A DNA stretch of 64,000 bases, from the NCBI RefSeq assembly GCF_001469955.1, contig NZ_LOPU01000001.1, positions 16,171 to 80,170 on the forward strand, read 5' to 3'. Below are positions 16,549 to 23,889 of the stretch, piece after piece. Within the stretch, counting starts at the first letter, position 1; every line of letters begins with the position of its first letter. This stretch comes from Haloprofundus marisrubri. GTDB taxonomy: Archaea > Halobacteriota > Halobacteria > Halobacteriales > Haloferacaceae. The notes beneath the pieces are model-generated. The model was given only the letters and a program-made list of their open reading frames with translations. It had not been told where the DNA came from and did not search any database. Both the position numbers and the translations under genes were made by a program.

Positions 16549-17916
16549 ATGTCGAACCACCCCGGCGAGTACGTCGGTGACGGCGACCCAGTCGTCGACG
16601 CCAGCCTCTCGGACCGCCCGGCCGAACTTCTCCAAGAACTGATTCGTTTCGACACGACGAACCCGCCCGGAGCGGAACGTTCGTGTATCGAGTGGGCCGC
16701 CGACCTTCTCGCAGATGCCGGTATCGACTCGGAACTCTACGCTCAAAATCCGGACCGACCGAGCCTCGTCGCGCGCATCCCCGGCGGCGATTCTCCCGCA
16801 CTGATGCTGTACGGCCACGTCGACGTGGTACCGACGAGCGACCAAGACTGGACGCACCCGCCGTTTTCAGGCGTCGAAGAGGACGGCTACGTGTGGGGCC
16901 GTGGCGCACTCGACATGAAGTCGGGCGTCGCGATGTTCGTCGCCGCGTTCCTCCGCGCCACACAGGAAGAAATCGACCTCGCGGGTGACCTCGTACTCTG
17001 TCTGCTCGCCGACGAGGAGGCCGGCGGCGACGAAGGGGCGGCGTTTCTCGTCGAAGAACATCCCGAGTTGTTCGAGGATGTGGAATACGCCCTCGGCGAG
17101 TTCGGGGGTTATCCGATGGAGTTGGCGGGCGTCCGCCTCTATCCCGTGCAAGTCAACGAGAAGCAGGTCTGTTGGGTCCGCGTGAGCGCGACCGGACAGG
17201 CGGGCCACGCCTCGCGGCCGAGTCGCGGCGACGCGGTGGGCCGCATCGGCGAAGCGCTCGTGACACTCGACCGAGAGCGACTCCCCTACCATCTCACGCC
17301 GCCGGTCGAGGAGATGCTCGACCGGATGGCCGACGAGGTCGACGAGGAAGCGGCCGCGGTGTTGCGAGGGCTGAAAGACCCCGACACCGTCGACGACTCC
17401 TTGGCGGCGCTCGGCGACGAAGCCGGGACGTTCGAGGCGCTGTTGCACAACACCGCGAACGCGACGATTCTCCGCGGCGGCGACAAGATAAACGTCGTCC
17501 CGGCGAGCGCCGAGTTCACCGTCGACAGCCGCCTCCTGCCGGGACAGACCGACGAAGACGTAGCGACCGAACTCCGCGATCTGCTGGGTGATGGCGTGAG
17601 TGTCGACGTCGAACGCTTCGAACTCGGCCCCGAAGAGACCGATTTAGGGATGTTTCCACTCTTGGACGACGTGCTCCGCGACGCCGACGAGGCGGCGGTT
17701 CCAGTCCCGTACGTTCTCCCGGCGGCGACCGACGGTCGCATCTTCGCACGAATCGGCATCCAGAGCTACGGCTTCACGCCGATGAACCTTCCCTCCGACT
17801 TCGACTTTCAGTCGTTCGTCCACGCCGCCGACGAGCGGATTCCGGTCGAAGCCGTCGAGTTCGGTACCGACGCCGTCTACGACGTCGTTCGTCGATACGA
17901 GGGAGCAGTCGAGTGA
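16549..17916 (+). CDS. M20 family metallopeptidase (ArgE/DapE-like deacylase)
   Basis: A 455-residue zinc-dependent exopeptidase or deacylase of the ArgE/DapE/ACY1 group. Metal ligands are seen in LMLYGHVDVVPT, RGALDMKSGVAMF (bridging Asp) and LLADEEAGGDEGA (catalytic Glu followed by ligand Glu). A lid/dimerisation domain lies between residues about 205 and 330 (WVRVSATGQAGHASRPSRGD), and the last His ligand is expected in the C-terminal SYGFTPMNL region. It is longer than typical because of inserts such as MLDRMADEVDEEAAAVLRGL. The substrate is not predictable: it could be a dipeptide, an N-acyl amino acid or succinyl-DAP. The message begins near the ATG at 16549. Confidence 0.9.
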   Translation: MSNHPGEYVGDGDPVVDASLSDRPAELLQELIRFDTTNPPGAERSCIEWAADLLADAGIDSELYAQNPDRPSLVARIPGGDSPALMLYGHVDVVPTSDQDWTHPPFSGVEEDGYVWGRGALDMKSGVAMFVAAFLRATQEEIDLAGDLVLCLLADEEAGGDEGAAFLVEEHPELFEDVEYALGEFGGYPMELAGVRLYPVQVNEKQVCWVRVSATGQAGHASRPSRGDAVGRIGEALVTLDRERLPYHLTPPVEEMLDRMADEVDEEAAAVLRGLKDPDTVDDSLAALGDEAGTFEALLHNTANATILRGGDKINVVPASAEFTVDSRLLPGQTDEDVATELRDLLGDGVSVDVERFELGPEETDLGMFPLLDDVLRDADEAAVPVPYVLPAATDGRIFARIGIQSYGFTPMNLPSDFDFQSFVHAADERIPVEAVEFGTDAVYDVVRRYEGAVE

Positions 17917-18271
17917 GCGGACGGTAAACGAGACGACGTTCGCCCCTCTCCGAGCGGGAGTTACGGCCAAAAACTAGACAACTGTTTACGCCCGTCAGAC
18001 ACCGTGAGACGCCCACACACGGCAGTCTCTCTCGTTGCATCCCGCAGATGGGTAGCAATCCTTCCCATTTGTCCATTATACTCCGGAATGTGGAGAGATA
18101 ATCACGCGAAGCGGCTGGAAGCTCCGGAAGATATGTCTAATCAGAAATTTTACCGCGGCCTCGTGGACAGATTCGACGTGGGCGGCAGAATTTCTGACTA
18201 TAGTAAATTATTTACGAAAACCCTATAACTCGGGCGGGAGACTGTTCGACCATGTGCAGGTGGGTTCTCCC
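17917..18271 (+). promoter_or_regulatory. 355-base control region of the pyruvate-dehydrogenase operon
   Basis: No convincing gene is seen here; the region is more AT-rich than its surroundings. It holds a perfect 9-base inverted repeat, TCAGAAATT (18141-18149) and AATTTCTGA (18189-18197), with 39 bases between the arms. An imperfect repeat TTATACTCC (18076-18084) / GGAGAGATAA (18092-18101) and a weak hairpin ATGGG/CCCAT (18048-18068) lie further up. Two TATA-like boxes follow: AAATTATTTA around 18206-18215 and CCTATAAC at 18222-18229. The second would place the transcription start near the small ORF at 18252. A short ORF at 18133-18228 (starting [10 protein letters not shown]) overlaps the repeat and has no recognisable features. 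Confidence 0.55.
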
Positions 18272-18275
18272 GTGA
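18252..18275 (+). promoter_or_regulatory. Possible seven-codon leader peptide MCRWVLP overlapping the pdhA start
   Basis: ATG at 18252 reads seven codons (MCRWVLP) and stops with TGA at 18273-18275, overlapping the GTG start of the E1 alpha gene (18272-18274) in a GTGA junction. The TATA-like CCTATAAC is centred 26 bases upstream of the ATG, so the mRNA could begin exactly at this tiny ORF and translation of the enzyme could depend on reinitiation. Chance cannot be excluded. Confidence 0.35.
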
Positions 18276-19375
18276 GCACGCTACAGCGTGACCCCGACGA
18301 GATGGTCCGGGTACTGGACGAAGACGGTTCCGTCGTCGGTGAGGTTCCCGACCTCGACGACGAGGAGTTCGTCGAGATATACCGGCAGATGCGGTTGGCA
18401 CGGCATTTCGACCAGCGCGCGGTGAGCCTCCAACGACAGGGGCGGATGGGGACGTACCCGCCGCTCTCGGGGCAAGAAGGCGCGCAAATCGGCAGTTCGT
18501 TCGCGCTCGCCGAGGACGATTGGATGTTCCCGAGCTACCGCGAACACGGCGCGGCGGTCGTTCGCGGCCTCCCGCTGAAGCAGACGTTGCTGTACTGGAT
18601 GGGCCACGAGGCCGGCAACGAGATGGAAGAGGGCGTCAACATCTTCCCCGTCGCCGTCCCCATCGCCAGCCAGATTCCGCACGCGACGGGCGCGGCGTGG
18701 GCCTCGAAACTCAAGGGTGAAAACAAGGCGTTCATCTGTTACTTCGGCGACGGTGCGACCTCGGAAGGCGACTTCCACGAGGGCGTCAACTTCGCCGGCG
18801 TCTTCGACACGCCGAACATCTTCTTCTGTAACAACAACCAGTGGGCGATTTCGGTGCCCCGCGAACGCCAGACCGCGAGCGAGACCATCGCCCAGAAGGC
18901 CGTCGCCTACGGTATCGACGGCGTACAGGTCGACGGCATGGACCCGTTGGCGGTGTACAAAGTGACGAACGCGGCCATCGAGAAGGCGAAGAACCCCGAC
19001 GAGGGCCAACTTCGCCCGACGCTCATCGAGGCGGTGCAGTACCGCTTCGGCGCGCACACGACGGCCGACGACCCGACGGTGTACCGCGACGACGACGAAG
19101 TCGAGCAGTGGAAAGCCAAAGACCCCATTCCGCGACTGGAGGCGTTCCTCCGCGAGACGGGCCGACTCGACGACGAGTCCGTAGACGCCATCCGCGAGGA
19201 GGTCGAGGCTCAGGTAGCAGACGCTATCGAGGCCGCCGAGTCGGTCGAACGACCGGAACCGAGCGAGATGTTCGAACACGTCTACGCCGAGATGCCCGAC
19301 GACCTCCGCGAGCAGATGGCCGAATTCGAATCGATTCGTGAACAGTACGGCGACGAAGCCTTCCTCGAAGACTGA
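18272..19375 (+). CDS. pdhA: Thiamine-diphosphate-dependent 2-oxoacid dehydrogenase E1, alpha subunit
   Basis: E1 alpha of a pyruvate-dehydrogenase-type complex, decarboxylating a 2-oxoacid with TPP. From GTG at 18272 ([10 protein letters not shown]) it has 367 residues. The TPP/Mg motif is [20 protein letters not shown] with [10 protein letters not shown], and the substrate-channel region is [20 protein letters not shown], as in E1 of the PDH or branched-chain type. [16 protein letters not shown] is the phosphorylation-loop equivalent. GTG at 18254 in frame is possible but gives a less typical N-terminus. First gene of a four-gene operon; its stop shares one base with the next ATG. Substrate (pyruvate or branched-chain 2-oxoacid) cannot be decided from sequence. 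Confidence 0.93.
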   Translation: MSTLQRDPDEMVRVLDEDGSVVGEVPDLDDEEFVEIYRQMRLARHFDQRAVSLQRQGRMGTYPPLSGQEGAQIGSSFALAEDDWMFPSYREHGAAVVRGLPLKQTLLYWMGHEAGNEMEEGVNIFPVAVPIASQIPHATGAAWASKLKGENKAFICYFGDGATSEGDFHEGVNFAGVFDTPNIFFCNNNQWAISVPRERQTASETIAQKAVAYGIDGVQVDGMDPLAVYKVTNAAIEKAKNPDEGQLRPTLIEAVQYRFGAHTTADDPTVYRDDDEVEQWKAKDPIPRLEAFLRETGRLDDESVDAIREEVEAQVADAIEAAESVERPEPSEMFEHVYAEMPDDLREQMAEFESIREQYGDEAFLED

Positions 19376-20367
19376 TGGCACAAGCAACACAATCGCAGAA
19401 TCTCACACTCGTGCAGGCGGTACGGGACGGTCTCTACACCGAAATGCAAGCGGACGACGACGTCGTCGTCATGGGCGAAGACGTCGGCAAGAACGGCGGC
19501 GTCTTCCGCGCCACCGAAGGACTCTGGGACGAGTTCGGCGACGACCGCGTCATCGACACGCCGTTGGCCGAATCCGGAATTATCGGTACGGCAGTCGGCA
19601 TGGCCGCCTACGGCCTGAAGCCGGTCCCCGAAATCCAGTTTTCGGGCTTTATGTACCCCGGGTTCGACCAAATCGTGAGCCACATGTCTCGGCTCCGGAC
19701 CCGTTCGCGCGGCCGCTACACGCTTCCGATGGTGCTTCGCGCGCCGTACGGCGGCGGCATCCGCGCACCCGAACACCACTCCGAATCGAAGGAAGCGTTC
19801 TACGCGCACGAAGCGGGCCTGAAGGTCGTCATGCCGTCGACGCCGTACGACACCAAAGGACTGCTCATCTCCGCGATTCGCGATCCTGATCCCGTGATCT
19901 TCCTCGAACCGAAGCTCATCTACCGCGCATTCCGCGGTGAAGTCCCCGAAGACGACTACACCGTGCCTATCGGTGAAGCGGCAGTCCGCCGCGAAGGGAC
20001 TGATGTGTCGGTGTTCACCTACGGTGCGATGACTCGCGCGACGATGGAAGCCGCGGAGAATCTGGAGGGTGAAGTCGACGTGGAAGTCGTCGACCTCCGA
20101 ACCGTCTCGCCGTTGGACCGCGAAGCCATCGTCGAGTCGTTCAAGAAGACCGGTCGCGCCGTCGTCGTCCACGAGGCACCCAAGTCGGGTGGCCTCGGCG
20201 GCGAAATCACCTCCATCATTCAGGAGGAGGCGCTGTTGTACCAGGAAGCGCCGGTCGAACGCGTCACCGGCTACGACGTGCCGTACCCGCTGTACGCGCT
20301 GGAGGACTACTACCTCCCGAACGCCGCGCGCGTCGAAGAAGGTATCCGCAACGCGGTGGAGTTCTAA
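19375..20367 (+). CDS. pdhB: 2-oxoacid dehydrogenase E1, beta subunit
   Basis: 330 residues, transketolase-like E1 beta that forms the active heterotetramer with E1 alpha. Signatures: VVVMGEDVGKNGGVFRATEG (cofactor pyrimidine-end Glu), DTPLAESGIIGTAVGMAAYG, the active-site-loop region RTRSRGRYTLPMVLRAPYGG followed by EHHSESKEAFYAH, and VVDLRTVSPLDREAIVES in the C-terminal domain. The ATG overlaps the E1 alpha stop by one base (TGATG), so the two chains are likely made in equal amounts. The following E2 gene starts three bases after the stop. Confidence 0.95.
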   Translation: MAQATQSQNLTLVQAVRDGLYTEMQADDDVVVMGEDVGKNGGVFRATEGLWDEFGDDRVIDTPLAESGIIGTAVGMAAYGLKPVPEIQFSGFMYPGFDQIVSHMSRLRTRSRGRYTLPMVLRAPYGGGIRAPEHHSESKEAFYAHEAGLKVVMPSTPYDTKGLLISAIRDPDPVIFLEPKLIYRAFRGEVPEDDYTVPIGEAAVRREGTDVSVFTYGAMTRATMEAAENLEGEVDVEVVDLRTVSPLDREAIVESFKKTGRAVVVHEAPKSGGLGGEITSIIQEEALLYQEAPVERVTGYDVPYPLYALEDYYLPNAARVEEGIRNAVEF

Positions 20368-20370
20368 TCG

Positions 20371-21972
20371 ATGGGAGTCAAGGAGTTCAAACTACCCGAC
20401 GTGGGCGAGGGCGTCGCCGAAGGCGAACTCGTCTCGTGGCTCGTCGAAGCCGGCGACACCGTCTCCGAGGACCAAGCAGTCGCCGAGGTGGAGACGGACA
20501 AGGCGCTCGTCGAAGTGCCGTCGCCGTACAACGGCACGGTGAAGGAACTGCTCGCCGAGGAGGGCGAAGTCGTCCCCGTCGGAAACGTTATCATCACCTT
20601 CGAGGTCGAGGGTGAAGGCGACGACGTGTCGGCAGAACCCGAACCGGAGTCGGAAGCGGAAGCAGAGAGCGAAGAAGCTGAAACAGCTGTCGCCGGCGAA
20701 TCCGCCGAGAAAGGAGCCGACCAGCAGGCCGAGACGCCGAAAGGTCGTGTCTTCGCCGCGCCGAGCGCCCGACGCCTCGCGCGCGAACTTGACGTGGATA
20801 TCAACGCCGTCGACGGCAGCGGCCCCGGTGGCCGCGTCACCGATGCCGACGTTCAGGCGGCCGCCAACGGCCGGATGGACAGCGGCGTCGAAGACAGTGA
20901 GGAAGAAAGCGACGACGGGCCGCGCGACGTCTCGACCGGTGGCAAGAAGTCCGCCGTAAGTCGCCGCGACGACGGCCAGTCGACGAACGGGGCGGCGGCG
21001 AGTTCGAGTGCCGAGGCCGCCGGCCGCGACCGGACGCTCGCCGCACCCGCGACGCGCCGGATGGCCGAAGAAGAAGGCGTCAACATCGACGACGTGCCGA
21101 CCGACGAGACGCGCGACGGGCAGGCGTTCGTCACGCCCGAGGCGATTACGCAGTACGCACAGGCTCAGCGCGAGGCGCGCGAAGCCGAAGTGCAGGCCGA
21201 CGCCGAGGCGGCGGAAGCCGGCAGTGCCGAGGCCGCCGAAGTAACCGAAGAAGGCGTCGCCGAGCGCATCCCGTACCGAGGCATTCGGCGCACTATCGGC
21301 CAGCAGATGGAGAAGTCGCTGTACACCGCCCCGCACGTCACCCACCACGATACGACCGTCGTGGACGAACTCGTCGACGTGCGCGCGGAGTACAAGGAAC
21401 TCGCCGCCGAACGCGACGTGAAACTCACGTATATGCCGTTCGTGATGAAAGCCATCGTCGCGGCGTTGCGCGAGCACCCGATTCTGAACTCGACGCTCGA
21501 CGAGTCCGACCCCGACGACGCGGCGATTCTCGTCAGAGACGACTACAACATCGGCATCGCGGTGGCGACCGACGCCGGTCTGATGGTGCCCGTCGTCAAG
21601 AACGTCGACGAGAAGTCCATCCTGCAACTCTCCCGCGAGGTCAACGACCTCGCCTCGCGCGCCCGCGACCGGAAGGTCACCCGCGAGGAGATGCAGGGCG
21701 GCACGTTCACCATCACGAACTTCGGGGCCATCGGCGGCGAGTACGCCACGCCGATTATCAACTACCCCGAGACGGCGATCTTGGGACTCGGTGGCATCGA
21801 AAAACGGCCGACGGTCGAAGAAAGCGAGGACGGCGACGAAGTCGTCGCAGCGAGTACGCTCCCGCTGTCGCTGTCTATCGACCACCGCGTCATCGACGGC
21901 GCGGACGCCGCAGCGTTCACGAACACGGTGATGGAGAACCTCCGTAACCCCAAACTCCTGCTACTCGAATAA
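20371..21972 (+). CDS. pdhC: Dihydrolipoamide acyltransferase (E2) with two subunit-binding-like domains
   Basis: 533-residue core of the dehydrogenase complex; moves acyl groups from E1 to coenzyme A on a swinging lipoyl arm. Domains: one lipoyl domain (1-78, lipoyl Lys44 in ETDKALVEV); an acidic linker; a peripheral subunit-binding domain (about 126-163, FAAPSARRLARELDVDINAV, GPGGRVTDADV); a second similar segment (about 221-262, TLAAPATRRMAEEEGVNIDD, QAFVTPEAI); an Ala/Glu linker; and the catalytic chloramphenicol-acetyltransferase-like domain (from about 295), with His505 and Asp509 in DHRVIDG. The second binding-like domain is unusual compared with the standard one-domain E2. Confidence 0.94.
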   Translation: MGVKEFKLPDVGEGVAEGELVSWLVEAGDTVSEDQAVAEVETDKALVEVPSPYNGTVKELLAEEGEVVPVGNVIITFEVEGEGDDVSAEPEPESEAEAESEEAETAVAGESAEKGADQQAETPKGRVFAAPSARRLARELDVDINAVDGSGPGGRVTDADVQAAANGRMDSGVEDSEEESDDGPRDVSTGGKKSAVSRRDDGQSTNGAAASSSAEAAGRDRTLAAPATRRMAEEEGVNIDDVPTDETRDGQAFVTPEAITQYAQAQREAREAEVQADAEAAEAGSAEAAEVTEEGVAERIPYRGIRRTIGQQMEKSLYTAPHVTHHDTTVVDELVDVRAEYKELAAERDVKLTYMPFVMKAIVAALREHPILNSTLDESDPDDAAILVRDDYNIGIAVATDAGLMVPVVKNVDEKSILQLSREVNDLASRARDRKVTREEMQGGTFTITNFGAIGGEYATPIINYPETAILGLGGIEKRPTVEESEDGDEVVAASTLPLSLSIDHRVIDGADAAAFTNTVMENLRNPKLLLLE

Positions 21973-21976
21973 TATA

Positions 21977-23404
21977 ATGGTCGTCGGAGATATCTCAACC
22001 GGAACGGACGTACTGGTCATCGGCGGCGGACCGGGCGGCTACGTCGCCGCCATCCGCGCCGCACAACGCGGACTCGACACGACGCTCGTCGAGAAGGACA
22101 ACTACGGTGGCGTCTGTCTCAACCGCGGCTGTATCCCCTCGAAAGCGCTCATCACCGGCGCGGACCTCGCCCACGAGGCGGGCAACGCCGAGGAGATGGG
22201 CATCCACGCCGACCCCGCCGTCGACATGGCGCAGATGGTCGACTGGAAAGACGGCATCGTCGACCAACTGACCGGCGGCGTCGAGAAACTCTGCAAAGCC
22301 AACGGCGTCAACCTCGTCAAAGGGACGGCGACGTTCAAAGACGAGAACAGCGTCCGCGTCGCCCACGGCGGCGAGGGCCAAGGCTCGGAGTCCATCGAGT
22401 TCGACTCCTGTATCGTCGCCACCGGCAGTCGAACCATCCAGATTCCGAACTTCGACTACGCCGACGACCCCGTTCTCGGCTCGAAAGAGGCACTGGACAT
22501 GGACTCGATTCCGGAGCGTCTCGTCGTCGTCGGCGCGGGCTACATCGGGATGGAACTCTCGACGGTGTACGCCAAACTCGGCACCGAGGTAACGGTCGTC
22601 GAGATGCTCGACGACGTGCTTCCGGCGTACGAAGACGACATCTCGAAGGTCGTCAAGCGCCGCGCGAAAGACCTCGGCATCGAGTTCAACTTCGGCGAAG
22701 GTGCCTCGGAGTGGCGCGAGTCCAGCGACGGCGGCATCACCGTCGTCACCGAAACCGAAGACGGCGAGGAGTCGACCTACCCCGCCGACAAGGTGCTCGT
22801 CGCCGTCGGGCGCTCGCCCGTCACCGACACGCTGGGTCTCGACGCCATCGGCCTCGAACCCAACGAGGGCGGATTCTTGGAGACCGACGACTACGCGCGC
22901 ACCGACATCGACCACATCTACGCCGTCGGCGACGTGGCCGGCGAACCGATGCTCGCGCACAAAGCGTTCAAAGAAGGCATCGTCGCCGCCGAAGTCATCG
23001 CCGGCGAACCCGCGGCGCTCGACTATCAGGCCGTCCCAGCCGCCGTGTTCACCGACCCCGAGATTGCGACGGTCGGCATGACGAAAGACGAGGCCGAAGA
23101 GGCTGGCTTCACACCGGTCGTCGGCCAGATGCCGTTCAACGCCAGCGGGCGTGCGATGACGACGGGCCACACCGAGGGCTTCTGTCGCATCGTCGCCGAC
23201 GAGGATTCAGGATTTATTCTCGGCGGCCAAATCGTCGGCCCCGAGGCGTCGGAACTCATCGCCGAACTCGCACTCGCCGTCGAGATGGGCGCGACGCTCG
23301 AAGACGTCGCCGCGACCATCCACACCCACCCGACGCTCGCGGAGGTAATTCAGGAGGCCGCCGAGAACGCCGAAGACCAAGCGATTCACACGCTGAATCG
23401 CTGA
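21977..23404 (+). CDS. lpdA: Dihydrolipoyl dehydrogenase (E3)
   Basis: 475-residue flavoprotein disulfide reductase that reoxidises the lipoyl arm and makes NADH. FAD-binding GGGPGGYVAAIRAA, redox disulfide Cys47/Cys52 in GGVCLNRGCIPSKAL, NAD-binding GAGYIGMELSTVYAKLG, second FAD contact YAVGDVAGEPMLAHKAF and the catalytic His-Glu pair in HTHPTLAEVIQEAAE are all present. Last gene of the operon, four bases after E2. Family knowledge: haloarchaea have high E3 activity although pyruvate is oxidised mainly by ferredoxin-linked oxidoreductase, so the physiological substrate of this complex is an open question. Confidence 0.96.
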   Translation: MVVGDISTGTDVLVIGGGPGGYVAAIRAAQRGLDTTLVEKDNYGGVCLNRGCIPSKALITGADLAHEAGNAEEMGIHADPAVDMAQMVDWKDGIVDQLTGGVEKLCKANGVNLVKGTATFKDENSVRVAHGGEGQGSESIEFDSCIVATGSRTIQIPNFDYADDPVLGSKEALDMDSIPERLVVVGAGYIGMELSTVYAKLGTEVTVVEMLDDVLPAYEDDISKVVKRRAKDLGIEFNFGEGASEWRESSDGGITVVTETEDGEESTYPADKVLVAVGRSPVTDTLGLDAIGLEPNEGGFLETDDYARTDIDHIYAVGDVAGEPMLAHKAFKEGIVAAEVIAGEPAALDYQAVPAAVFTDPEIATVGMTKDEAEEAGFTPVVGQMPFNASGRAMTTGHTEGFCRIVADEDSGFILGGQIVGPEASELIAELALAVEMGATLEDVAATIHTHPTLAEVIQEAAENAEDQAIHTLNR

Positions 23405-23441
23405 GTCACTGAATCGCTGACGCTGGGCTGCTGAACCGCTG
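23392..23441. repeat. Three imperfect copies of CTGAAYCGCTGA at the end of lpdA
   Basis: GCTGAATCGCTGA (23392-23404, containing the lpdA stop), ACTGAATCGCTGA (23408-23420) and GCTGAACCGCTGA (23429-23441). Direct repeats with 16- and 21-base steps; probably a small local duplication. Confidence 0.7.
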
Positions 23442-23454
23442 AAACGACACACAG

Positions 23455-23460
23455 TTTTTT
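23455..23460 (+). terminator. Oligo-T terminator of the dehydrogenase operon
   Basis: Six T residues 51 bases after the lpdA stop, no strong hairpin. Archaeal RNA polymerase terminates at T-runs, so this is the likely operon end. Confidence 0.55.
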
Positions 23461-23484
23461 CATGGGTCGGTGCGCGTATCGCGC

Positions 23485-23787
23485 ATGGGCCTGTTTGGTT
23501 CCCCCTCCGAAGCGGACGAAGACGTGAGCGGCCAGTTTCGGCCGGTCGACGAAGAAGAAAACGAGACAGACGAGCGTCAGCCCCAGTGGTGGGTGTCGGC
23601 GCGTCCCCGCGACGACCAGTTCAACGGCACACTCAAGCGCGTCGTCGACGAGGACGCGGGCGTCGTCATCTACGCGTACACCAACGGCAACGCCGGCGGT
23701 GTCACCTCGGTTCCCCTGTCGCAGACGGAACTGGACGTCGGTAGCAACTCGAGCGACTCCGACGACGCCGACCACTCCAGCAACTGA
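23485..23787 (+). CDS. Small acidic haloarchaeal protein, function unknown
   Basis: 100 residues from the ATG at 23485 (MGLFGSPSEADEDVSGQFRP). The middle segment PQWWVSARPRDDQFNGTLKR, then VVDEDAGVVIYAYTNGN, looks like a small beta domain; both ends are acidic and Ser-rich. No known motif and no cysteine pairs. It follows the oligo-T stretch after lpdA, so it probably has its own promoter. ORF 15 bases longer at the 5' end is possible but begins with GTG. Confidence 0.7.
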   Translation: MGLFGSPSEADEDVSGQFRPVDEEENETDERQPQWWVSARPRDDQFNGTLKRVVDEDAGVVIYAYTNGNAGGVTSVPLSQTELDVGSNSSDSDDADHSSN

Positions 23788-23889
23788 CTACGCTAACTCG
23801 TAGCACGACCCGTCGGAACGCCCGGCAACGGGAGATTTCGTGAGTCGTCTCCGGAACGGCTTTCTTTCTGCCCGCAAGAGCAACCGCCA

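Noticed and set aside
18133..18228. Short [13 protein letters not shown]... in the pdh leader
   Set aside because: Overlaps the perfect inverted repeat and TATA region, is only 31 codons long, and shows no recognisable feature. More likely regulatory DNA.
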